NCBI GenBank assembly: GCA_028282185.1
Contig: JANQIJ010000229.1
Coordinates: 1-15,427, forward strand
Direction of reading: 5' to 3'
DNA from: Rhodospirillales bacterium
GTDB taxonomy: Bacteria; Pseudomonadota; Alphaproteobacteria; Rhodospirillales; Casp-alpha2
DNA length: 15,427 nt
The translations under genes were made by a program, and so were the position numbers. This document shows, one piece after another, positions 1 through 7,190 of the stretch. A model generated the notes under the pieces. The model ran no database searches. It saw only the letters and a program-made list of their open reading frames with translations, and was not told where the DNA came from. Numbering within the stretch: the first letter of the stretch is position 1; each line of letters begins with the position of its first letter.

Positions 1-14
1 TACCGTTTGGCCAT
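1..14 (-). CDS. 5' end of a gene leaving the window (first codons M-A-K-R)
   Basis: On the minus strand an ATG at 14-12 opens the reading M-A-K-R before the window edge. It is preceded, with six bases between, by a perfect Shine-Dalgarno GGAGGT (plus-strand ACCTCC, 21-26). That spacing and the divergent orientation to the quinone oxidoreductase make a real start likely. Four codons do not identify the product, and no function is offered. Confidence 0.5.
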
Positions 15-185
15 CGTCGAACCTCCAGAAAAACAAAGCTGGAGATCCTTGAATCACACATCAAAGGATATGTGAATCCTGAATGTCGATTGAACCTAGC
101 CCTCCTTCACCCTTGCCGCCAAAGTTGCGCGACGACAAAATGCGATCACCCAAACGAACCCCTATCGCATTCCGAGGAGCCATTC

Positions 186-1160
186 ATGACAAAAGCAGTC
201 ACCATCCACGAAACCGGAGGTCCCGGCGTTTTCAAATACGAGGACGTCAACGTCGCCGATCCCGGTCCTGGTGAGATTAAGCTCAAGCAAACCGCATGCG
301 GGTTGAATTATATCGACGTCTATATGCGCTCGGGCCTCTATCCTCTAAACGAATTCCCGGCGATCATCGGCATGGAGGCCGCCGGAATCGTCACTTCCGT
401 TGGCGCCGGCGTCACCGCCGTCAAGGAGGGCGACCGGGTCGCCTACCCCATGGTGCCCGGCGCCTATGCGGAAGAACGGTTAATCCCCGACTGGAAGGTC
501 GCCAAACTGCCCGACGGCATCGAAGACCAAACCGCCGCCGGCATGATGTTGAAAGGCATGACCGCCCATTACCTGTTGCACCGGACTTACCCGGTAAAGC
601 CCGGCGATCCGATTCTGGTCTATGCTGCCGCGGGCGGCGTTGGCCAGATCCTCTGCCAATGGGGAAAGGCATTGGGCGCCATCGTCATCGGCTGTGTCGG
701 CTCCGATGCGAAAGCGGACATCGCCAAAGCCGCCGGCGCGCAGCATACGATCAATTACACGACGGAAAACATTGCCGAGAAGGCCCGCGAATTCACCGGC
801 GGGGAGGGCATCGCCGTCGCCTATGATTCCGTCGGCAAAGTGACTTTCGAGGCATCTCTGGATTCGCTCCGCCCCTTTGGCGTCATGGTCACCTACGGCA
901 ATGCCTCCGGCCCCGTCGACCCCTTCAGCCCGAACATTTTGGCGCCGAAGGGGTCACTCTACGTAACCCGGCCGACGCTCGGCACCCATACGGCCACCCC
1001 GGAGCTATTGGCCGAGGGCGCAGACGCGCTGATGAAGGTGGTCGCCGACGGCACGGTGAAGATTCACGTCAATCAGACCTACGATCTGAAGGACGTGGCC
1101 CAGGCGCACCGCGACCTGGAGGCCCGCAAGACCACGGGTTCGACGGTGCTGATCCCGTAA
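186..1160 (+). CDS. qor: NADPH:quinone oxidoreductase, zinc-free MDR family
   Basis: Probable cytosolic NADPH-dependent quinone reductase of the medium-chain dehydrogenase/reductase superfamily. The chosen start is the ATG at 186, giving M-T-K-A-V-T-I-H and 324 residues, the usual size. It has a GAGGAG ribosome site at 174-179, six bases upstream. The frame is open further back to 72, but that extension lacks family resemblance. The N-terminal GroES-like domain contains GLNYIDVYMRSGLYP and the E-A-A-G-I-V turn. The Rossmann domain carries YAAAGGVGQ near residues 145-153, the NADPH-binding glycine motif of this family. The cysteine and histidine ligands of zinc-dependent relatives are not evident. 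It is transcribed alone: a divergent gene lies upstream and a strong terminator follows 27 bases after the stop. The true electron acceptor (quinone or another enone) cannot be read from sequence. Confidence 0.9.
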   Translation: MTKAVTIHETGGPGVFKYEDVNVADPGPGEIKLKQTACGLNYIDVYMRSGLYPLNEFPAIIGMEAAGIVTSVGAGVTAVKEGDRVAYPMVPGAYAEERLIPDWKVAKLPDGIEDQTAAGMMLKGMTAHYLLHRTYPVKPGDPILVYAAAGGVGQILCQWGKALGAIVIGCVGSDAKADIAKAAGAQHTINYTTENIAEKAREFTGGEGIAVAYDSVGKVTFEASLDSLRPFGVMVTYGNASGPVDPFSPNILAPKGSLYVTRPTLGTHTATPELLAEGADALMKVVADGTVKIHVNQTYDLKDVAQAHRDLEARKTTGSTVLIP

Positions 1161-1186
1161 CCCGGCCCAGCCCTGACCGACAAAAG

Positions 1187-1223
1187 GAAACGCCGGCGAT
1201 CCCTACCGCCAGCGTTTCTTTTT
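1187..1223. terminator. Strong, probably bidirectional rho-independent terminator
   Basis: GAAACGC (1187-1193) pairs with GCGTTTC (1212-1218). After one C/A mismatch, CGGCG-side bases 1195-1198 pair with 1207-1210 around an eight-base loop. Five T follow on the plus strand (1219-1223), ending qor. On the minus strand the same stem is followed by CTTTT (plus-strand 1182-1186), which would end the 74-residue gene arriving from the right. Confidence 0.75.
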
Positions 1224-1243
1224 GCCTGTTCAATAAGAAATCT

Positions 1244-1468
1244 TCAGTCCTCGGGTATTTTGAGATCGTGATAACCATCCTTAAATAAGACGTCTAGTTC
1301 TCGTATGAGAACATGAGTAGCCACTTCTGCCGTGGTAACACCAAGTCGTCCGCGTTTAGCAAGAAGTTTCAAAAATTCATGGTGTGCTTTTGGCACATGC
1401 AAATGCAACGGAATTGGGTCACTGAGATTCCGTGGACGACCTCTTTGTCTTTTGTGTGAATCAGCCAT
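1244..1468 (-). CDS. Small putative DNA-binding protein (ribbon-helix-helix-like with an AT-hook-like tail)
   Basis: A 74-residue basic protein, not assigned to a named family. Residues 9-13 read R-G-R-P-R, the core of an AT-hook, which binds the minor groove of AT-rich DNA. Residues about 18-26 (IPLHLHVPK) look like a short beta strand, followed by two likely helices (27-38, and 45-60 with TTAEVATHVLIREL), the order expected of Arc/CopG-type ribbon-helix-helix repressors. It starts at 1468, only five bases from a perfect AT-rich inverted repeat that separates it from the divergent pair to the right. No Shine-Dalgarno is visible, so it may be translated from a very short leader. Base composition is lower in GC than neighbouring housekeeping genes. 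Inferred role: local autoregulator of this patch. It could be an antitoxin-like protein, but no toxin-like partner is recognised. Confidence 0.6.
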   Translation of the reverse strand: MADSHKRQRGRPRNLSDPIPLHLHVPKAHHEFLKLLAKRGRLGVTTAEVATHVLIRELDVLFKDGYHDLKIPED

Positions 1469-1473
1469 AGCAG

Positions 1474-1509
1474 ATAATTAAAAATCAATTTAAATCGATT
1501 TTTAATTAT
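1474..1509. promoter_or_regulatory. Perfect 13-base inverted repeat, probable operator between divergent genes
   Basis: ATAATTAAAAATC (1474-1486) is the exact reverse complement of GATTTTTAATTAT (1497-1509). The ten-base spacer itself contains the palindrome ATTTAAAT (1488-1495). The element fills most of the 47 bases between the minus-strand gene starting at 1468 and the plus-strand reading starting at 1516. Candidate sigma70 elements overlap it: rightward TTGTGT (1452-1457) with GATAAT (1473-1478), spacer 15; leftward TTGCGA (plus 1521-1526) with AAAAAT (plus 1498-1503), spacer 17. A dimeric protein bound here could block both promoters. Confidence 0.6.
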
Positions 1510-1515
1510 TGTGCC

Positions 1516-1872
1516 TTGAGTCGCAAGTTTTTATTATTGGTGATACCTTTCACGGGTGCACCAGTACATGTCAGGGAGGACAAGCTGGTTGCCCCAAGAA
1601 ATGAATTAACATCATACAGGGGTGTCTTGATGCGCATTCAAGTAACGCAACTCTCCGAAGGTCCTGGACCAGGGGAAGTAATCGTTGAAATTAAGACGAC
1701 AACAGGTATAAGCGAAGAAGTTGTGCTTCACGGCAGGTCAATTGAGGGAGACACAATTGATGTGGGGCACCCCATTCTCCAACAAGAAGACAGATCTCTT
1801 GTTGAGCTTCCCCGAGAAACATCATCGGGCCTTTGGCGAGTTTGGGTGCCGACATCCAGTGTTACGGCTTAA
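1516..1872 (+). CDS. Unrecognised small protein upstream of the Dcd-like gene
   Basis: Up to 118 residues from a TTG at 1516, with no recognised domain. The C-terminal 80 residues look beta-rich, with alternating hydrophobic positions (GEVIVEIKTTTG, GLWRVWVP). The start is uncertain. The TTG lacks a ribosome site. A GTG at 1540 is possible. An ATG at 1630 has AGGGG (1618-1622) at reasonable spacing and would give an 80-residue protein. If the TTG is used, the N-terminal KFLLLVIPF is hydrophobic but short for a membrane segment. The stop TAA (1870-1872) is followed at once by the GTG of the Dcd-like gene, so the two are almost certainly cotranscribed and translationally coupled. AT-rich codon use matches its partner and differs from qor and rho. 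Confidence 0.5.
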   Translation: MSRKFLLLVIPFTGAPVHVREDKLVAPRNELTSYRGVLMRIQVTQLSEGPGPGEVIVEIKTTTGISEEVVLHGRSIEGDTIDVGHPILQQEDRSLVELPRETSSGLWRVWVPTSSVTA

Positions 1873-2421
1873 GTGATTTTAACGGATCGCGAGATTAAAC
1901 TCGCAATTACCAAAAAACAGATCGAAATCATTCCTCAACCAATTGAGGAAGCCTTTAGTTCGACTGCTGTTGACCTTACCCTTGCTTCAATCGCTCGCTG
2001 CTTTAACGCTGAGGTTGATGCGGGAATAAGCCTCGACCCAGGAAAACCGGGTTTCAAATTCCACAAAATCCAAAACATGATCACAGAACAGGTATCTTGT
2101 GATCCTCAGTTGGAACTGAAACGTGGGCATTTGCTACTGGCATGGACCGCAGAGTGGATCAAGCTACCAACACATTCACGCATTGCTGCACGCGTTGAAG
2201 GCAAAAGCTCCCTGGCGCGTTTAGGAATTGGAATTCATGTCACGGCGCCGATCATCCACGCAGGCTTCGAAGGTCAAATTCAACTTGAAATTGTCAACCA
2301 CGGGCCTACGGATGTCATCCTGCGGAAGGATATGAGAATTTGCCAACTGGTGTTTGAAACGACTTTGGGCGCCCCTGAAAAGGGCTATACCGGAATGTTT
2401 CTGGGCCAACAGGCCACATAA
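1873..2421 (+). CDS. dCTP deaminase/dUTPase-family protein (Dcd-like)
   Basis: A 182-residue protein of the dUTPase/Dcd fold, which converts dCTP to dUTP, hydrolyses dUTP to dUMP, or both. The core motif EGKSSLARLG (109-118) supplies the phosphate-binding Ser and Arg, with HVTAP at 122-126. Glu139 in QLEIVN aligns with the water-activating Glu138 of E. coli Dcd. The C-terminal GMFLGQQ resembles the flexible lid. Lys111 where E. coli has Arg, and Pro126 where it has His, depart from the enterobacterial type; from memory, mycobacterial bifunctional enzymes also vary at these points. The GTG start abuts the preceding stop with no ribosome site of its own, implying coupling. Lower GC than its flanks suggests acquisition rather than the housekeeping copy. 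Deaminase versus dUTPase activity cannot be settled here. Confidence 0.8.
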   Translation: MILTDREIKLAITKKQIEIIPQPIEEAFSSTAVDLTLASIARCFNAEVDAGISLDPGKPGFKFHKIQNMITEQVSCDPQLELKRGHLLLAWTAEWIKLPTHSRIAARVEGKSSLARLGIGIHVTAPIIHAGFEGQIQLEIVNHGPTDVILRKDMRICQLVFETTLGAPEKGYTGMFLGQQAT

Positions 2422-2472
2422 CCTGCATCGCCGGGTGGTTACTTGACGAAGATCTCCGCCATCGTATGAATT
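2422..2472. other. Convergent junction between the Dcd-like gene and rho
   Basis: Fifty-one bases between two converging stops, with no stem-loop plus T-tract seen. On the minus strand, beyond the rho stop, a short reading M-A-E-I-F-V-K-stop is present (about 2462-2439). It is too short to call a gene. No flanking direct repeat or attachment site was recognised. Confidence 0.4.
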
Positions 2473-3729
<1,257 letters not shown>

Positions 3730-4109
3730 GACGGGATCGTATCTAGCTGTTTAATTCTGGGTCAGAGGGAGGCGGTTCGAATGTCGTTCGGTGAGCGCCG
3801 GCGCGAGCGTCGCATGGGGCTGGCAATCAGGGGTCGACCACCCCGGGCAGTCTATCGGGCATCGGCGGATGATGAGCGGGACTGGCCGATTGGTGAGGTG
3901 GGAATGCGGACCTATCCGGAAGTCCTTGGGGCGGCTTTATAGGAGAGGACCTGGGGAGGGACAAAGACCTGTAGCAAGGCCGCTTTTGCGAAACACATGC
4001 CGTCCGCTTCGACACGGAGCGATGATTAACCAAAGCGGAAAAACAAGTCAATTGAAGTTTTTGTGGAGGATCGTTGACCCAAAGACTGCGCCGGACGAAC
4101 CATTACGCA
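3730..4109 (-). promoter_or_regulatory. Long leader/intergenic region upstream of rho
   Basis: 380 bases without a convincing gene. Read in the direction of rho, the stretch opposite 3895-3970 is rich in cytosine and poor in guanine (for example CCCTCCCCAGGTCCTCTCC), the composition favoured by Rho utilisation sites. Known rho genes (E. coli) are autoregulated by Rho acting in their own leader, so the same is plausible here. Short open readings on both strands lack ribosome sites or family resemblance. Confidence 0.45.
4022..4051 (-). promoter_or_regulatory. Candidate sigma70 promoter for rho
   Basis: On the minus strand TTGACT (plus 4046-4051) and AATCAT (plus 4022-4027) are separated by 18 bases, matching five and four of six consensus bases. 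Transcription would start near 4014 and give a leader of about 285 bases. It lies 58 bases beyond the hemJ stop. Confidence 0.4.
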
Positions 4110-4559
4110 TCAGAAGGGTTGGACAATCACCATGATGACGATAACGATCATCAAGACCGTCGGCACTTCGTTCATAGCCCGATAAAACTTGGTCGAATGC
4201 GTATTGCGGTCTTCCGCGAAGGCCCGCCGCCATTTGCCCATATAAACGTGCGAAACCATTAATCCAACAATTGCCACAACCTTAAAGGGAAACCAAAGAC
4301 TGTCCCACAACGCCGGCCCGGAAGCCGCCATCAACACCAAGCCGGCTCCCACGGAAACGATCATCGCTGGATTCATGATCGCACGCAGCAGCCGCCGTTC
4401 CATGACCTTGAAGGTCTCAGCCTTGTCGGAGCCCGGTTCCGCTTCCGCGTGATAGACGAACAATCTTGGTAGATAGAGCAGCCCCGCCATCCAGGCAATC
4501 ACCGCGATCACATGCAGTGCCTTGACCCAAGCGTAGGTTTCGGCAGTCAGTTCAAGCAT
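4110..4559 (-). CDS. hemJ: Protoporphyrinogen IX oxidase HemJ
   Basis: An integral membrane enzyme that oxidises protoporphyrinogen IX to protoporphyrin IX, the penultimate step of protoheme synthesis. It has 149 residues, the usual size, with about four membrane helices (roughly 10-32, 60-80, 88-107, 131-147). Conserved features visible are His16 in KALHVIAVIAWMAGLLYLPR, the segment MERRLLRAIMNPAM (53-66), Lys93 and His104 in the third helix region, and FYRAMNEVP (125-133). The start at 4559 lies 17 bases after the hemH stop, so it is cotranscribed with hemH and hemE. Its product feeds HemH directly. No terminator is seen after its stop. Confidence 0.93.
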   Translation of the reverse strand: MLELTAETYAWVKALHVIAVIAWMAGLLYLPRLFVYHAEAEPGSDKAETFKVMERRLLRAIMNPAMIVSVGAGLVLMAASGPALWDSLWFPFKVVAIVGLMVSHVYMGKWRRAFAEDRNTHSTKFYRAMNEVPTVLMIVIVIMVIVQPF

Positions 4560-4576
4560 CGGCTTGTGTCATCGTC

Positions 4577-5644
4577 TCACACAATATCGACCGGACACTT
4601 CCAGCGTTCCGCGGGGCATAACCGCGGCCCTTCCGGATAGGCGCAGACCAGCTCCGCTTTTTCGGTCCGCCGAACGATTTCAGCTAAGGCGTCGATGAAC
4701 TCCGGCGCGGACGCCATCGCCGGCACCCGGTGGTAAGCGGGAATGCCTGCCGCGTCAGCCAATTCCCGATACTCGATGTCCAATTCAACCAAGGTTTCCG
4801 AGTGTTCTGAAATGAAAGCAATAGGAACGACAACGACAGCGGCACCATCCCGTCCGGCCCGCTCCAACTCTTCTTCCGTCGATGGCCCGATCCATTCCAA
4901 GGGTCCGACCTTACTTTGATAACAGACCACCGGTTCGAATCCGGCGCAGCCGTTCGTGATCATTCGGTCAACCACGGCAGCGGACGTTTGCTCGACTTGC
5001 CACTGGTAAGGATCGCCGCCATCGATCACTTTTTTCGGCAACCCATGGGCGGAAAACAGAACCCGCGGCAGTGGTCCCGTCATCTCATTCTGTGGCGGTA
5101 ACCGATCAAGTTCCGCCACGACCAGTCGTGCCTGTGCCGCGATCATGCCTTCCGCCAAAGGATAACAACAGGCCGCTCGCACCGGTGCCGCCAGTCCCGC
5201 GCGGCTTGCCGCCCGATACCAATCAGTTAAGGAAGAACCGCTGGTCGTCGTCGAAAACTGCGGATAGAGCGGCAGCAAGACGATCTGGTCCGGCGCATAT
5301 TTCTTGACGGCCTGTGCTGTCTCTTCGCTCATGGGATGCCAGTAACGCATGCAAACGAAGACCCGAAAATTCTGTTCGGCATCCACGTTGAGAACCGTTT
5401 CCAACGCCTTGGCCTGATCAATGGTCTGTTCCAACAGTGGCGACTTACCCCCCAAATGCGCATAAATTTCCCGCGCCACAGGCGCTCGGCGGCGACTGAT
5501 GATTTTTGCCAAGAACCAGCGAAAAGGCGTCGGCAACCCGATGATCGCCGGATCATTGAACAGATTAAACAAAAACGGTTCAACGGACTCAGGCCGGTCC
5601 GGACCACCAAGATTGAACAGGACGACGGCGCATCTTTCAGCCAT
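4577..5644 (-). CDS. hemH: Ferrochelatase HemH
   Basis: Inserts Fe2+ into protoporphyrin IX to make protoheme, the last step of the pathway. 355 residues. NLGGP (11-15) opens the first domain. The active-site histidine is His200 in LFSAHGLPKK, and the acidic face is FISEHSETLVELDIEY, with Glu280 a likely catalytic residue. CYQSKVGPLEWIGPST is typical of alphaproteobacterial enzymes. The C-terminus carries three cysteines (334, 343, 350), and an internal CC pair sits at 159-160, a pattern that could hold a [2Fe-2S] cluster as reported for some bacterial ferrochelatases. The ATG at 5644 is five bases past the hemE stop, so translation is probably coupled. Confidence 0.96.
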   Translation of the reverse strand: MAERCAVVLFNLGGPDRPESVEPFLFNLFNDPAIIGLPTPFRWFLAKIISRRRAPVAREIYAHLGGKSPLLEQTIDQAKALETVLNVDAEQNFRVFVCMRYWHPMSEETAQAVKKYAPDQIVLLPLYPQFSTTTSGSSLTDWYRAASRAGLAAPVRAACCYPLAEGMIAAQARLVVAELDRLPPQNEMTGPLPRVLFSAHGLPKKVIDGGDPYQWQVEQTSAAVVDRMITNGCAGFEPVVCYQSKVGPLEWIGPSTEEELERAGRDGAAVVVVPIAFISEHSETLVELDIEYRELADAAGIPAYHRVPAMASAPEFIDALAEIVRRTEKAELVCAYPEGPRLCPAERWKCPVDIV

Positions 5645-5649
5645 CGTAT

Positions 5650-6687
5650 TCAGTCCGCCTTCAGTTCGCGTAAAACAGAGAGCGCGCGGGCAACGTTTTC
5701 AGGAGGAGTCGGCGGCAAAATTCCATGACCCAGGTTGAAGACAAATGGCCGCCCGGACATGACTTGACGAACACGGCGGACCTCTTGATCCAATGCGGCG
5801 CCCCCGGTGATCAGCAATTGGTTATCCAGATTGCCTTGCAGGACGATGTCATCGGGAATCTGTTCACGGATCCACTGCAATGGCATTTGGCTGTCCAGTG
5901 AAAGACCATTCACACCCGTTTCCAAGGCATAGGCAGTTGCCAGGGCGCCTGAACCCCTTGGAAACCCGATGATGGGAACATTCGGATGACATTCCTTCAC
6001 GCCCTTGACGATGCGTTTTGTCGGTTCGATCACCCAACGACGAAACAACGTTTCATCGGCAATACCGGACCAACTGTCGAACAGTTGAAGTACCTCAGCA
6101 CCCGAGGCCACCTGCCGAGACAAATATGCGATCAACGCCTTTTCCAACAAACCCATGAGCTTCGCGAATTCATCCGGCGCCGCATAGGCCATGCGCTTTA
6201 ACTTTCCACCGTCTACTCCGCCGCGGCCTTCGACCATGTAAAACGCTAATGTCCAGGGCGATCCGGCGAAACCAATCAACGCCGTTTCCGATGGCAGTTC
6301 CTTGCGCAATCTAACCAGGGTTTCAAAGACCGGGGCCAAATGCTCTTCCAATCGGTCGACGCTTAAACGGGCAAAATCCTTCGGCCCCTCGATCTCTTGC
6401 AAAACGGGACCGACTCCTCCTTCGAAGGTAACCTTCTGACCCAGCGCATCCGGTATGACCAGGATGTCGGAAAACAAAATCGCCGCATCAAATCCGTAAC
6501 GGCGGATCGGTTGCAGCGTCGCCTCCACCGTCAGGTCCGGCGTATAACAGAAGGTCAGGAAATCTGTTTCCCGAACCCTAAGTTCCCGATACTCCGACAA
6601 GTAACGCCCAGCCTGACGCATAAACCAGACAGGTGGCGGATCAATCGCCGTTCCGTGAAAGGGTTCGAGAAATCTTCGCACGGTCAT
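5650..6687 (-). CDS. hemE: Uroporphyrinogen decarboxylase HemE
   Basis: A cytosolic enzyme that removes four carboxyl groups from uroporphyrinogen III to give coproporphyrinogen III. 345 residues, full length. The signature VWFMRQAGRYLSEYR (20-34) binds the substrate carboxylates. The conserved Asp in ILFSDILVIPDALG is the key active-site aspartate, and GFAGSPWTLAFYMVEG follows. An AAGGAAG purine run sits just before the ATG at 6687. It is first in the hemE-hemH-hemJ operon. Its leader contains a perfect eight-base hairpin. The region upstream is the origin candidate, the same neighbour hemE has in Caulobacter and Rickettsia. Confidence 0.97.
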   Translation of the reverse strand: MTVRRFLEPFHGTAIDPPPVWFMRQAGRYLSEYRELRVRETDFLTFCYTPDLTVEATLQPIRRYGFDAAILFSDILVIPDALGQKVTFEGGVGPVLQEIEGPKDFARLSVDRLEEHLAPVFETLVRLRKELPSETALIGFAGSPWTLAFYMVEGRGGVDGGKLKRMAYAAPDEFAKLMGLLEKALIAYLSRQVASGAEVLQLFDSWSGIADETLFRRWVIEPTKRIVKGVKECHPNVPIIGFPRGSGALATAYALETGVNGLSLDSQMPLQWIREQIPDDIVLQGNLDNQLLITGGAALDQEVRRVRQVMSGRPFVFNLGHGILPPTPPENVARALSVLRELKAD

Positions 6688-7190
6688 CTTCCTTTTGTTG
6701 GCCGCTTGCCGGATCCTGATCCGGCCCTTACCGAGGTCTGTAAGTTCTTCTTCATGTCCGACATAGGACCGTGACCCTGGATTACCAGCCGTCCTAAATC
6801 AATTAAACAAGTCTTTTAAAAGAAATTAGTTTTTGTAGTTGGTCCATGTAGTGACGGGGATAAAATCGATACACAGGATATTCATGGTCTATGCCGGCCT
6901 GCGTCCGCTGGATCAAATTCGATTGTGTATTGTGTCTGAACAAAGGTCTGTATCCATGGTCAGTCCTTTGTCTCTTCGACATGATAATAAGTTGGAACAT
7001 GGGGAAAACTCGGATGGTTTAATTAGATGTCCACGTTACGGATGGTTGTTGATTTCCGTTTTACAGCGGATTTTTGCCTGTGTATCCGTTATTGAACAAA
7101 GGATACAAAACGCTCTGGACTGTCGATATCAGAGGATGTCCACAGTTCATGCTCAAACCATCCCGGCGTTATATCGGAGTTATCCCAACC
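6688..7190. other. Candidate chromosomal replication origin (oriC) between hemE and ppsR
   Basis: About 500 bases with no convincing gene, between divergent hemE and ppsR, the position of the origin in Caulobacter and Rickettsia. It holds an AT-rich stretch (6793-6840) with the palindrome TCTTTTAAAAGA (6812-6823), which could be an unwinding element. Weak DnaA-box-like nonamers (7 of 9 to TTATCCACA) are TTATCCCAA (7180-7188), ATGTCCACA (7136-7144) and, on the minus strand, TTATCCCCG (6863-6855). ATGTCCACG (7027-7035) matches 6 of 9. TGAACAAAGG is repeated at 6937-6946 and 7093-7102. No perfect DnaA box and no exact TTAA-N7-TTAA CtrA site was found, so the call rests mainly on gene order. Confidence 0.6.
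6708..6725. promoter_or_regulatory. Perfect 8-base inverted repeat in the hemE leader
   Basis: GCCGGATC (6708-6715) and GATCCGGC (6718-6725) are exact reverse complements with two bases between, starting 20 bases ahead of the hemE ATG. It could be a protein-binding operator or an RNA stem in the leader. No T-tract follows, so it is not a terminator. Confidence 0.4.

Noticed and set aside
22..45. CTCCAG/CTGGAG inverted repeat near the left edge
   Set aside because: The left arm is part of the ribosome site of the divergent gene; the stem is short and has no T-tract, so no separate function is supported.
1244..1468. Toxin-antitoxin interpretation of the small putative DNA-binding protein
   Set aside because: An Arc/CopG-like protein alone is compatible with an antitoxin, but the divergent neighbours do not resemble any toxin family.
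1873..2421. Identification of the Dcd-like gene as a known anti-phage dCTP deaminase
   Set aside because: The described defence deaminases have the cytidine-deaminase zinc fold (HAE/PCxxC motifs); this protein has the dUTPase/Dcd fold and none of those motifs.
3791..4135. Short plus- and minus-strand frames in the gap between rho and hemJ
   Set aside because: Basic, low-complexity translations of GC-rich DNA with no family resemblance. The gap is better explained as the rho leader.
6803..6819. TTAA...TTAA pair as a CtrA site in the origin candidate
   Set aside because: The gap is nine bases rather than the seven of a CtrA site.
7074..7190. N-terminal extension of ppsR
   Set aside because: The 39 extra residues precede the conserved VKAFHLHLISDSTGET start and fall in the origin candidate; the GTG at 7191 has a GGAG upstream.
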